64,000 nt of DNA from Sphingomonas_D zeicaulis (GTDB lineage: Bacteria; Pseudomonadota; Alphaproteobacteria; Sphingomonadales; Sphingomonadaceae), in NCBI RefSeq assembly GCF_050433225.1, contig NZ_JBNPXQ010000008.1:62001-126000 (forward strand), written 5' to 3'. The notes beneath the pieces were generated by a model, which worked only from the letters and a program-made list of their open reading frames with translations, searched no databases and had not been told where the DNA came from. The translations under genes and the position numbers were made by a program. The first letter of the stretch is position 1. Each line of letters begins with the position of its first letter. Of this stretch, positions 32,328 to 41,438 are shown piece after piece.

Positions 32328-35300
32328 AACGCCGACCGCAGCACCGCCCTTACCCCCACACCAACGCTCCCCTGCCGCTCCTCGGCACTCGCCTCACCGC
32401 TGATCCCGAAGCTGGAATCGCCCCCGCTCAGCCGCAGCCGCGCCAGCCAGCCGTCGGCGCGCTGTTCGGGGTCGAGCGTGAAGCTGGCGCCCGAGGAAAA
32501 GCTCGCCACGGTGCTGTCGATCGTGCCGCCGAGGATGGTGCGCAGGCCGCCTTCCGCCTCGATCCGGAAATAGCCGCCATCGGCATCCGGCTTCTTCAGG
32601 TCGAAGCCGATCGCGAGGCTCGTCGTCGCGGCGAGCTCGTCGCTCTTGCGTGCCGCCACGCTGAGGTCGAACGCGGTGCCGCCGCCGGTTTCGGTGCGGG
32701 CGTCCTCGCTCAGCCGGTAATAGTCGATCGCGGCGATCGGGCGCAGGCTGAGGCGGCCGGTCTGCAAGATGTAGGAGGCGCCGACCGCGCCGGAGAGCAG
32801 GGTGCCTCCCCAATTGGCCTTGGCGGTGCGCTCCACCGCGCTGCCGTCGATATCGCCCACGAAGAAGCGGCGGCTGTCGAAGCTGATCCAGCCCGCCGAT
32901 GCGCGCGCATAGGAGGCGAAGCCGCCGCGTCGCAGTCGCCAGAACAGGCTGGTCTCGAACTGGTTCGCCAGCACCTCGTTGGCGGTGCCGCCATCGCTGT
33001 TGCGGCCGATCAGGTAGGCCAGGGTGCCGCCGACCGTGCCGATGCCGGTGTCGATCTCCGCACCGCCGACCATGCCCCAGCCGAGGATGTCATAGGCCGC
33101 GGTCTGCCCCGCGCCCTTCGATCCGCTCCAACCGACCTGCTGGATGAGCAGGCGGAAGCCGCGATCGTCCTTCGGGCCGCCCTGGTCCTCCAGGAAGCGC
33201 ATCGCCGCGCGTGAGCCTGCGGTCACCGTCTCGAAGGTGCCGCCGGCATGGTCGGGCAGCATCTGGCGGAACACCGATCGCACCCCGGCCTGGTCGGTCT
33301 TGTCGAGCAGCACCGAAGCGACGTCCGCGTCGCTGTCGATCACCGAGAGGATCGCGTCATAGGCGGCGCCCTCCCAGCGGTTGAGGCCCAGCGCGGACGC
33401 GGTCTTGCGTTCGATCGTCAAGGTCAGGCTGTTGGCGTCGGCGCTGAGGCTGCTGTCGAACAGATAGGGCAATGTCGCGGTCGGCGTGCCGGTCAGCGAA
33501 CCGGCGGTGACGACGGTGAAGCTGCCCTCCGACCCCAGCACGCTCGACAGGCTGACGTCCAGCGTCGATCCGGTCGCGAAGCTAGCGGCGCCCGCCACGG
33601 CATAGCCGGTGCTGCTGCCGTCGGCGCCAATGGTCACGCCGATGGTGCCGCCACTGCCGACGGTCAGCGAGGAAAGCGCGAGCGTGCCGGTGTTGGTCGG
33701 CAGGAAGCTGCCGCCATCGACGTTCAGCGTCAGCCCGGAGCTGTTGGCGACCGCGCCCGCGAAGCTGGCGCTGCCCGACAAGATCATCACATCCGCGCCA
33801 CCACCGAAATCGACGTCGCCCTTCAGGCTGGCGCTGTCCGCCAATGTCAGCCGGTCATCGCCGGCGCCGAACGCGATGTCGCCGGCGGTCTGGCTGGTGC
33901 CGCTCAGCGCCGCGACATTGTCGCCCGCGCCGAAGCCGATATCGCCGCTCACCGTGCCGGCGGAGACGGTCAGCACGTCGCTGCCGCTGCCGAAGCGGAT
34001 GTCGCCGACGATCCCCGGCGCCGCCGAATCCTCGACGTCCGACTGGAACTGGGTCAGCGTGACGCCGCTGGTGTTGGCACTGACGTCGATCGCGATCGAA
34101 TTGCCGGCGCTGCCCGAACTGGCGGTGATCGTGCCGCTGTTGCTGATCGTCGAGAGCGTGCCGGACAGGTCCTGGATCGTGTAGGCGGTGCCATCGGTAT
34201 AGGTCGTGGCGCCGATCGCGCCGCTGTTGACCAGGGTCGGCAGGCTGCCGCCCGCGGTGATCAGCAGCGCACGCGAAAGCTCGCCCTCATCATAGCCGCC
34301 CGCCGCCGCGATCGTGCCGCTGTTGGTGAGCAGCGGCACGGTGGCGCCATCGGCGATGGCGAGGCCGGTGGCGTCGCTCAGCGAATACGCGGCGACCGAA
34401 CCGCCGATCCGAATGCCGCCCTCGATCGAGACGGTACCGCCCTCGCCGCCGATCCGCACGCCGGTGCCGTCGATGCCCTCATAGATGCCATAGCCGATGA
34501 CGGTGCCGTCGATCGCGAGCCCGGCGCCCGCGGCATCGCCCGCGATCGCGCCGATATCGATCGCTTGGGTCGAGCCGACGAGCAGCGCCGGCTGGCCGCC
34601 ATAGGCGGTGACGACCGCGGTGCCCTCCTCGCTGTCGGTGACGCCGTCGCCATCCTCGTCATCCTCATCCTCGTCATCGTCGCTGGGGGGCGCCGCGAGC
34701 AGGATGCCGCCGCCGACATTGCCCTGCACCCACACCGCCGGGCCGCCCTGCAGCAGATCGTCCGCCTCCAGCACCGATGTGTCGGCGGGCGAACTCGTAT
34801 AGCGATAGCCGGTGGCGTAGACCGATCCCTGGATCACCAGCGCGCCGCCGATATCGCCTTCGGACGCATAGCCGATGCTGCCTTCGCCGGTGACCGAGAT
34901 CGATCCTTCCAGCGTGACCGATCCGGTGACGTCGGCGGTGCGCACGCCATAGCCATGGTCGCCGACGACGCTGATCGTGCCGCTGCTGGTCAGCGATCCG
35001 TCGAGCGTGCCGCCGAGATAGATGCCGGCGGAGTCATTGCCCTGCACCGTGATCGTGCCGCTATTGTCGATCGCGCCGGTGAACGTGCCCAATGTGCGAA
35101 TGCCGTAACGGCTGCTGCCCTCGGCGAAGGGGCCGTCGAGATCGTCATCATCGTCCGAATCCTCGGCCTCATAGCTCTCGTCGAGCGTGATCGTGCCGCT
35201 GCTGGTGATGTTGCTGCTGATGCCGGCATTGGCGAGGATGCCGGTGGCGCCGTCCGCGTCGGTGATCGTGATGTCGCCCGCGCCGGAGATGCTGTTGTTG

Positions 35301-35485
35301 CTGTCCACCGTCACCGCGGTGCCGCTGTCCAGTTCGATCGCGCCATCCTCGCTGATGGTGACGTCGCCCGCGGTGGAGGTCAGGACCGGCGTCGTCCGGG
35401 TGGTGCTGATCGTCGTCTGGGCGAAGGCCACGCCGGGCAGCGTGGTGAGGGGCAGCAGGCAGGTGCCTGCCAGCAGCTTGCGCAT
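32324..35485 (-). CDS. autotransporter with beta-barrel domain and RTX-like repeats
   Basis: 1053 residues. Signal peptide MRKLLAGTCLLPLTTLPG with cleavage after AFA (residue 22). The passenger (about 23-700) is a Thr/Ser/Gly-rich beta-helix of many NSGTITV-type rungs. Four tandem 20-21-residue repeats at 494-576 each start GD(I/V) and carry a G-x-G-x-(D/N) core. Asp/Glu tracts lie at 107-118 and 268-288, the latter with a DEDGDGVTDSEEG loop. The C-terminal autotransporter barrel (about 780-1053) ends in Phe, the usual outer-membrane insertion signal. ATG 35485 has a CCCAGGGAG site; an upstream in-frame GTG-type extension is less likely. Confidence 0.88.
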   Translation of the reverse strand: MRKLLAGTCLLPLTTLPGVAFAQTTISTTRTTPVLTSTAGDVTISEDGAIELDSGTAVTVDSNNSISGAGDITITDADGATGILANAGISSNITSSGTITLDESYEAEDSDDDDDLDGPFAEGSSRYGIRTLGTFTGAIDNSGTITVQGNDSAGIYLGGTLDGSLTSSGTISVVGDHGYGVRTADVTGSVTLEGSISVTGEGSIGYASEGDIGGALVIQGSVYATGYRYTSSPADTSVLEADDLLQGGPAVWVQGNVGGGILLAAPPSDDDEDEDDEDGDGVTDSEEGTAVVTAYGGQPALLVGSTQAIDIGAIAGDAAGAGLAIDGTVIGYGIYEGIDGTGVRIGGEGGTVSIEGGIRIGGSVAAYSLSDATGLAIADGATVPLLTNSGTIAAAGGYDEGELSRALLITAGGSLPTLVNSGAIGATTYTDGTAYTIQDLSGTLSTISNSGTITASSGSAGNSIAIDVSANTSGVTLTQFQSDVEDSAAPGIVGDIRFGSGSDVLTVSAGTVSGDIGFGAGDNVAALSGTSQTAGDIAFGAGDDRLTLADSASLKGDVDFGGGADVMILSGSASFAGAVANSSGLTLNVDGGSFLPTNTGTLALSSLTVGSGGTIGVTIGADGSSTGYAVAGAASFATGSTLDVSLSSVLGSEGSFTVVTAGSLTGTPTATLPYLFDSSLSADANSLTLTIERKTASALGLNRWEGAAYDAILSVIDSDADVASVLLDKTDQAGVRSVFRQMLPDHAGGTFETVTAGSRAAMRFLEDQGGPKDDRGFRLLIQQVGWSGSKGAGQTAAYDILGWGMVGGAEIDTGIGTVGGTLAYLIGRNSDGGTANEVLANQFETSLFWRLRRGGFASYARASAGWISFDSRRFFVGDIDGSAVERTAKANWGGTLLSGAVGASYILQTGRLSLRPIAAIDYYRLSEDARTETGGGTAFDLSVAARKSDELAATTSLAIGFDLKKPDADGGYFRIEAEGGLRTILGGTIDSTVASFSSGASFTLDPEQRADGWLARLRLSGGDSSFGISGEASAEERQGSVGVGVRAVLRSAF

Positions 35486-35644
35486 TGAAACTCCCTGGGT
35501 CGCGTGGTGGACGCGCACCCGCGGGGCCGCTCCAACCGGATCTCGGAGCGGGGGGTCAACGGATGCGCGCCCGCTGCCCTAGGGCGCCCGGGAGGTGTCT
35601 GTGGTGTGTCTATGGATTGCGGGATGTTTCGGGCGGAAGAAAGC

Positions 35645-36493
35645 TCAGATATCCTGCGCCAGCCGCCCGTACAGCTCCGGCCGCCGATCGCGGAAGAAGC
35701 CGAACGCCGCGCGGTGCTTCTTCGCCAGGGCGATGTCGACTTCGGCCACCAGCACGCCGGTCTCGTCGCGCTTATAGTCGGCGATGAAGTCGCCGCGCTG
35801 GTCGGTGATGAAGCTGTGGCCATAGAAGGTCTGGCCGCATTCGGTGCCGACGCGGTTGGACGCGACCACCGGCACGACGTTGGAAACGGCGTGGCCGATC
35901 ATCGCGCGCTGCCACAGCCGGCTGGTGTCGAGATCCGGGTCGTGCGGTTCGTTGCCGATCGCCGTCGGGTAGAACAGGATCTGCGCGCCCATCAGCATCA
36001 TCGCGCGCGCCGTTTCGGGATACCATTGATCCCAGCAGATGCCGACGCCGATCGTGCCGTAGCGCGTGTTCCACACCTTGAAGCCGGTGTTGCCGGGGCG
36101 GAAGTAGAATTTCTCCTCATAGCCCGGGCCATCGGGGATGTGGCTCTTGCGATAGACGCCCATCACCTCGCCGGCATCGTCGATCATCGCCAGGCTGTTG
36201 TAGTGGTGCGGGCCATCCGCCTCGAAGAAGCTGGTCGGGATATAGACCTGCAATTCCTTCGCGAGCGCCTGCATCGCCCGCACCGCCTTGTGCTCGCCCA
36301 CCGGCTTGGCGTTGGCGAACAGGCTCTCATCCTCGACGCGGCAGAAATAGGGGCCTTCGAACAGTTCGGGCGGCAGAATGATCTTCGCACCCTGCGCCGC
36401 CGCCTCGCGCACCAGCGCGCTCACCGCCGCGATGTTCGCGTCGATATCGTCACCGAATGCAAGCTGCAGCGCAGCCACCTTCACCTTCGTCAT
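35645..36493 (-). CDS. aguB: N-carbamoylputrescine amidase
   Basis: 282 residues of the nitrilase superfamily, hydrolysing N-carbamoylputrescine to putrescine, CO2 and ammonia. The catalytic triad is E43 (in LPPELFEGPYF), K116 (in YRKSHIPDGPGY) and C153 (in GICWDQWYPE), all in the family-specific context. Second step of the agmatine route to putrescine; the first enzyme, AguA, is encoded directly upstream. A strong hairpin lies in the 62 bases between them. The ribosome site is GAGGAACAGGC. Confidence 0.95.
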   Translation of the reverse strand: MTKVKVAALQLAFGDDIDANIAAVSALVREAAAQGAKIILPPELFEGPYFCRVEDESLFANAKPVGEHKAVRAMQALAKELQVYIPTSFFEADGPHHYNSLAMIDDAGEVMGVYRKSHIPDGPGYEEKFYFRPGNTGFKVWNTRYGTIGVGICWDQWYPETARAMMLMGAQILFYPTAIGNEPHDPDLDTSRLWQRAMIGHAVSNVVPVVASNRVGTECGQTFYGHSFITDQRGDFIADYKRDETGVLVAEVDIALAKKHRAAFGFFRDRRPELYGRLAQDI

Positions 36494-36504
36494 GCCTGTT
36501 CCTC

Positions 36505-36543
36505 AAAAATGAAGCCGCCCCCCGCACGGGCGGGAGGGGGCTT
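36505..36543 (-). terminator. intercistronic terminator or attenuator between aguA and aguB
   Basis: On the minus strand a hairpin of about 17 pairs with one C-C mismatch, loop CCGT, its outer stem GAAGCC/GGCTTC, followed by ATTTTTG. It falls after aguA and ends about 11 bases before the aguB start. It should stop or reduce transcription into aguB. Confidence 0.65.
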
Positions 36544-36555
36544 CACCAAATCTGC

Positions 36556-37542
36556 TTAAACCGACGGCGCCTGCTGGCTGATGCAGTGGAAGCTGCCGCC
36601 GCCCGTCAGGATATGGTCGGCGCGCTGGCCGACGACAACCCGTCCGGGAAACAGCGCCGCGATCGCCTGCACCGCCGCCTCATCATTGGCAGCGCCATAT
36701 TGCGGAACGACGACGCTGGCATTGCCGATATAGAAATTCATGTAGCTCGCCGGGATCGCCTCACCCTCCACCTCGACCAGGCCGGGGGAGGGGATGGGGG
36801 CGGGTTCGAGACCGAAGGCGCGGGCGCGCGCCCAGGCGTCGGCATAGACGTCCGCATTGGGATCGTCCTCGCCCGTCGCCACCGGCAGGGCCAGCACGCC
36901 CGGCGCCACGAAGCGCGCGAGATTGTCGACATGGCCGTCGGTATGATCGTTGGCCAGGCCCTCGCCCAGCCACAGCACTCGGTCGAGCCCCAGATCGCTC
37001 GCCAGCCGCGCCTCGATCTCCTCGCGGCTCAGCTCCGGGTTGCGGTTGGGGTTGAGCAGGCATTGCTCGGTGGTCACCGCCAGGCCGGTGCCGTCGGTGT
37101 CGATCGCGCCACCTTCCAGCACCCAGCCATGGCGGGTGGCGGGCAGCTTCGCCGCATCGGCCAGCCGTGCGCCGATATCCTCGTCGCCGGGCAGTTCATA
37201 TTTATTGCCCCACCAGTTGAAGTCGAAGTCCCGCGCCATCCGCTCGGTGGCATGGGTGACGAGGATCGGCCCAGTATCGCGCAGCCAGATGTCGCCAAAC
37301 GGCGCGATCTCCACGATCACGCCATCGTCGACCAGCGCCAGCGCAGCCTCGGAGGATTCGAGATCGCCGACGACGAGGCGCACCTGCTCGCCGCGCCCAT
37401 CGGCATGGACGGCGTTGGCGAAGGCGGCAACCTCGGCGCGCGCGGGCGCGAGATCCTCTTCCCACAGGTCGGGATGGCTCGGGAAGCCGATCCACACCCA
37501 GTCATGCGGCGCCCACTCGGCGGGCTGGCGAAGCAGCGTCAT
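36556..37542 (-). CDS. aguA: agmatine deiminase
   Basis: 328 residues of the peptidyl-arginine-deiminase-like family, converting agmatine to N-carbamoylputrescine and ammonia. The catalytic Cys is C320 in GGGSFHCISQQ at the C-terminus; the conserved WLRDTGP and WNWWGNKYE-like (DFNWWGNKYELPGD) segments and the EGGAIDTDGTG loop with HTDGHVDN complete the site. Length is slightly short of the usual 350-370 because the N-terminus is compact. Upstream partner of aguB. Confidence 0.95.
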   Translation of the reverse strand: MTLLRQPAEWAPHDWVWIGFPSHPDLWEEDLAPARAEVAAFANAVHADGRGEQVRLVVGDLESSEAALALVDDGVIVEIAPFGDIWLRDTGPILVTHATERMARDFDFNWWGNKYELPGDEDIGARLADAAKLPATRHGWVLEGGAIDTDGTGLAVTTEQCLLNPNRNPELSREEIEARLASDLGLDRVLWLGEGLANDHTDGHVDNLARFVAPGVLALPVATGEDDPNADVYADAWARARAFGLEPAPIPSPGLVEVEGEAIPASYMNFYIGNASVVVPQYGAANDEAAVQAIAALFPGRVVVGQRADHILTGGGSFHCISQQAPSV

Positions 37543-37578
37543 GCGTCTCTCTTGATCGATAATGAAGGGAAGGGGGCG

Positions 37579-39228
37579 TCAGCGCCCGGCGCGGGACCGG
37601 TCGCGGATGCCGCGAAACTCGTCGCCCGCCACCCAGTTCGGCCAGGCCGCCGTGGTCGCGAGCTCACGGCCGATCATGTAGTAAAGGCCGAGGTCGGAGA
37701 GAACACCCGTCCAGTCCCAGTTCGGATCATATTCGTCCTTGGGCCCGTGATAGCGATGCTCTTCATAATCCTTGGCCGCCGCCGCGCCCGCCGCCTTGCC
37801 GCCGGTCACCAAATCGTCGCCGCCCTCGAAATAGAGCATCGGCACGCCCTGCTTGGCGAGGCTGAAATGGTCGGAACGGTAATAGAAGCCCTTCTCCGGC
37901 GTCGGTTCGGGCGTCGCCACCCGGCCCTCGACGGCGAGCGCGCGGTCGAGATAGGCGTCCAGCTCGGACTTGCCCTTGCCGATCACGATCACATTCTTCG
38001 CGGGGCCGGCCATCGAGAGCGCATCCATATTCACGCCCGCCACGGTCTGCTTCAGCGGCAGCACCGGATGCTCGCCATAATATTTGGAGCCGAGCAGCCC
38101 CGATTCCTCGGCGGTCACCGCCACGAAGGCGAGGCTGCGATCGGGGATGCCGGCCTTCACATTGGCCTCGGCCAGCGCGACCAAAGCCGCGGTGCCGGTG
38201 GCATTGTCGACCGCGCCGTTGCAGATCTTGTCGCCGTCCGGCGCCGCCTCGCAGGTGCCGAGATGGTCCCAGTGCGCGGTGTAGAGCACATATTCGTCCG
38301 GCCTTTTCTTGCCCGGCAGCACCGCGACGACATTCTTCGAGGCGTGTTTGCGCAGCTCATTGTCGAACGAGACCGACGCCTTCACGCCGAGGTCGACCGC
38401 CTTGAAGCCCTTCCGCTTCGCCGCCGCCTTCAGCGCGACCAGATCCTGCCCTGCGCTTGCCATCAGCCGCGTCGCGACGTCGCCATTGATCCAGCCGACC
38501 GCGGGCGCCTGATCCATATTGCCGTTGGGCGAATCCGCCACCTGCTGCGTGCCCGTCCAGCTCGACTGGACGACGTTCCAGCCATAGGCGGCCGGCACCG
38601 TATCATGCACGATGATCGCAGCCGCGGCACCCTGGCGCGCGGCCTCCTCGAACTTGTAGGTCCAGCGGCCATAATAGGTCATCGCGCGGCCGCCGAACGG
38701 CCCGTCCAGCCCCTCATTCTCATAATCGGGGTCGTTGACGAGGATGATGACGGTTTTCCCCTTCACATCGACGCCGGCATAGTCGTTCCAGCCCTTCTCG
38801 GGCGCGTTGATGCCATAGCCGACGAACACCACCGGGCTGTCCTTCACCTCGATGTGCGGGGCGACGCGATAGGTGCCGACCACCAGTTCCGGGCCGAACG
38901 CGGCGCTGATCGCCTGCTTGCCGCCGGTGAAGGTCATCGGGGAGACGTTCTTCGCGGTGATTTCCACCAGCGGCACGTCCTGGAACCAGCTGCCCTTGTT
39001 GCCGGGCTTCAGCCCCAGCTTGCTGAATTCGGCCACGAGCAGGTCGAGCGTCTTCTTCTCACCCTCGGAGCCTGGCGCCCGGCCGCCGAACGCGTCGGAG
39101 GAAAGCTCGGCGACGAGCCGCTTCATCGTTTCCACCGAAATGGCAGGCTTGGCCGGAGCCTGCGCGCCGCCCGCGGCGCACAGGGCAAGGGCAAGCGGCA
39201 GCGAAAACAGGGTTTTTGAGATACGCAT
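37579..39228 (-). CDS. exported M28 family zinc peptidase
   Basis: 549 residues. Signal peptide MRISKTLFSLPLALALCAAG, then a PA (protease-associated) insert and an M28 aminopeptidase domain. The zinc-site residues are visible in order: H in TAHWDHLG, D in GAVDNATG, EE in TAEESGLLGS, D in VNMDALS, and H in EEHRYHGPKDEYD. Cleaves N-terminal residues from peptides in the periplasm or outside. ATG 39228 is chosen because the signal peptide begins there; the frame continues 20 codons upstream. Divergent from the S9 peptidase gene. Confidence 0.92.
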   Translation of the reverse strand: MRISKTLFSLPLALALCAAGGAQAPAKPAISVETMKRLVAELSSDAFGGRAPGSEGEKKTLDLLVAEFSKLGLKPGNKGSWFQDVPLVEITAKNVSPMTFTGGKQAISAAFGPELVVGTYRVAPHIEVKDSPVVFVGYGINAPEKGWNDYAGVDVKGKTVIILVNDPDYENEGLDGPFGGRAMTYYGRWTYKFEEAARQGAAAAIIVHDTVPAAYGWNVVQSSWTGTQQVADSPNGNMDQAPAVGWINGDVATRLMASAGQDLVALKAAAKRKGFKAVDLGVKASVSFDNELRKHASKNVVAVLPGKKRPDEYVLYTAHWDHLGTCEAAPDGDKICNGAVDNATGTAALVALAEANVKAGIPDRSLAFVAVTAEESGLLGSKYYGEHPVLPLKQTVAGVNMDALSMAGPAKNVIVIGKGKSELDAYLDRALAVEGRVATPEPTPEKGFYYRSDHFSLAKQGVPMLYFEGGDDLVTGGKAAGAAAAKDYEEHRYHGPKDEYDPNWDWTGVLSDLGLYYMIGRELATTAAWPNWVAGDEFRGIRDRSRAGR

Positions 39229-39350
39229 GAGGCGGTGTCCGAACAGGAGAAAAGTCCGATTGGCATCGGAAATGGCGCCTTTTTGCACTGGACTATGACA
39301 AGCGCAACCGGTTCACCTCCCCGCGGGGTCAAGAGGAAGATGGGGGATTC

Positions 39351-41357
39351 ATGCGAGGCGGTTTGTGGATGGCGCGGCGGTTGGTCGTTGTCACCTCGGG
39401 AGCATTTGCGTTGTGCGTCGGCAGCACCGCCGACGCGCAGAGCGCGGATCAGGCGGCGGTCTTCGGCGCGCGCGAGTCGGTGGAGCAGGTGGCCTTGTCG
39501 CCGGACGGCACTCGCGTCGTCTTCGTCCAGCCGATGGCGGGGCAGGCATCGGCCGTGCTCGTTTCCGACCTCGCGGCGCCGGGCGGGAAGACCTCCAAGG
39601 GCATTCTCCATGCCCCAGGCAAACCCGAACGGATCAACTGGTGCCGCTGGGCGAGCAACACGCGCCTGCTCTGCGGCGTCTACGGCATCACCACCGTGGC
39701 GGACGGCGGCTTCGGCTATTTCACGCGCATGGTCGCGCTCGACGCCGATGGCAGCAAATTGAAGCTCGTCCGCCAGCGCACCGGTTCCGGCACCGCACTC
39801 GGCTACACATTGTTCGGCGGCAGCGTCGTCGACTGGAATCCGGGTAGCGACGGCCATGTGCTGATGGCCCAGGATTATGTGCCCGAAAGCGACACCGGCA
39901 CGCGACTGGCGCAGACGCAGGACGGGCTGGGCGTCGACGATATCAACACGGTCACGCTCACCCGCACGCAGGTCGAACGCGCGCGGCCGGACGCGTTCGC
40001 CTATGTCAGCGACGGCAAGGGCAATATCCGCCTGATGGGGACGCGCGGCACGACGACCGGCGGCTATTCCCGCGCCGACGAGGTCTGGTATTTCCGCAAA
40101 CCCGGCAGCCGGACATGGGAACGGCTGGGGGCGGTCGATGGCGGTGAATTCGAGCCGGCCGCGGTCGATGGCGCGTCGAACGTCGCCTATGGCACCGTGC
40201 GCAAGAACGGCCTGCTCGCGGCGTATAAGGTGGCGCTCGATGGCAGCGGCACCGCAACCTTGCTGTTCAAGCATGACGCCGTCGATGTCGACGATTTTAT
40301 CCGGATCGGCCGCAATCGCCGCGTGATCGGGGTGAGCTTCGCCACCGACCGGCGCGAGGCGCGCTATTTCGATCCCGAACTGGAAAAGCTCGCCAAGTCG
40401 CTGTCGAAGGCACTGCCCAAGCTGCCGCTCGTCCGCTTCGTCGATTCGAGCCAGGACGAGACCAAATTGTTGCTGTGGGCGGGCAGCGACACCGATCCGG
40501 GGCGCTATTATCTGTTCGATCGCACCGCCCGGTCACTCAATGAGTTGCTGTTGGTGCGGCCCGCGCTTGAGAATGCCGCGCTCTCCGAGATGGTGCCGGT
40601 GACCTATCCGGCCGCCGATGGCACGATGATCCCTGGCTATCTGTCGCTGCCGCCGGGTGGCGCCAGGAAGGGGCTGCCCGCGATCGTGATGCCGCATGGC
40701 GGCCCGGGCGCGCGCGACGAATGGGGTTTCGATTGGTTGGCCCAGTTCCTCGCCAATCAGGGCTATGCGGTGCTCCAGCCCAATTTCCGTGGCTCTGCCG
40801 GCTATGGTGACCAGTGGTTCAAGGACAATGGCTTCAAGAGCTGGCGTACCGCGATCGGAGACGTCAACGATGGTGCGCGCTGGCTGGAAAAGCAGGGCAT
40901 CGCCGCACCGGGCAAGCTCGCTGTCTTCGGCTGGTCCTATGGCGGCTATGCCGCCCTGCAGTCCGCCGCGACCGAGCCGGGATTGTTCAAGGCGGTCGTG
41001 GCGGTGGCGCCGGTCACCGATCTCCAGAAGCTCAAGGAGGATCGGCGCAACTGGGTCGATTTTCTGATCGTCAGCGAGTTCGTCGGTTCCGGCCCTCACA
41101 TCGAGGAGGGATCACCCGTCCGGCAGGCAGCGCGGATCGCGGCACCGGTGATGCTTGTCCACGGCACGCTCGATCGCAACGTCTCGGTCGGCCATGCGCG
41201 GGCGATGGAGGCGCGGCTCAAGGCGGCGGGAAAGCCGGTGACCTACATCGAATATGAGGGGCTCGACCATTATCTCGACGATAGCGTGGCGCGCACCGAG
41301 CTGCTGAGGAAGAGCGCGGCGTTCATCGGTGCGGCACTCGGTGTGGAGAAGCGCTGA
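39351..41357 (+). CDS. exported S9 family prolyl oligopeptidase
   Basis: 668 residues. Signal peptide (LVVVTSGAFALCVGSTADAQS). The N-terminal beta-propeller-like region (about 35-400) is followed by an alpha/beta-hydrolase domain with the catalytic Ser in FGWSYGGYAAL, Asp in VHGTLDRNVSVGH and His in YEGLDHYLDD. Related to dipeptidyl-peptidase IV and acylaminoacyl peptidases. Likely cleaves short or oligopeptides in the periplasm. It and the M28 gene are divergent with 122 bases between, suggesting a shared peptide-scavenging role. Confidence 0.92.
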   Translation: MRGGLWMARRLVVVTSGAFALCVGSTADAQSADQAAVFGARESVEQVALSPDGTRVVFVQPMAGQASAVLVSDLAAPGGKTSKGILHAPGKPERINWCRWASNTRLLCGVYGITTVADGGFGYFTRMVALDADGSKLKLVRQRTGSGTALGYTLFGGSVVDWNPGSDGHVLMAQDYVPESDTGTRLAQTQDGLGVDDINTVTLTRTQVERARPDAFAYVSDGKGNIRLMGTRGTTTGGYSRADEVWYFRKPGSRTWERLGAVDGGEFEPAAVDGASNVAYGTVRKNGLLAAYKVALDGSGTATLLFKHDAVDVDDFIRIGRNRRVIGVSFATDRREARYFDPELEKLAKSLSKALPKLPLVRFVDSSQDETKLLLWAGSDTDPGRYYLFDRTARSLNELLLVRPALENAALSEMVPVTYPAADGTMIPGYLSLPPGGARKGLPAIVMPHGGPGARDEWGFDWLAQFLANQGYAVLQPNFRGSAGYGDQWFKDNGFKSWRTAIGDVNDGARWLEKQGIAAPGKLAVFGWSYGGYAALQSAATEPGLFKAVVAVAPVTDLQKLKEDRRNWVDFLIVSEFVGSGPHIEEGSPVRQAARIAAPVMLVHGTLDRNVSVGHARAMEARLKAAGKPVTYIEYEGLDHYLDDSVARTELLRKSAAFIGAALGVEKR

Positions 41358-41385
41358 CCGCGACCGGCGCCGTCGTTGACCAAAC

Positions 41386-41413
41386 AAAAAGGGCGGCCCC
41401 GGCGGGGCCGCCC
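41386..41413 (-). terminator. terminator of rpsD
   Basis: GGGCGGCCCC (41391-41400), loop GGC, GGGGCCGCCC (41404-41413): a perfect 10-bp stem. On the minus strand it is followed by TTTTT (complement of 41386-41390). On the plus strand the same hairpin could also help end the S9 peptidase transcript. Confidence 0.85.
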
Positions 41414-41438
41414 TTCCTGAAATCCGTAACGGATCCGA

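Noticed and set aside
33248..35488. 746-codon open frame on the plus strand
   Set aside because: Antisense of the autotransporter; the apparent repeats mirror the Ser/Thr/Gly repeats of the real gene.
36457..39219. 920-codon open frame on the plus strand
   Set aside because: Spans the reverse strand of aguA and the M28 peptidase gene, both of which have full catalytic motifs.
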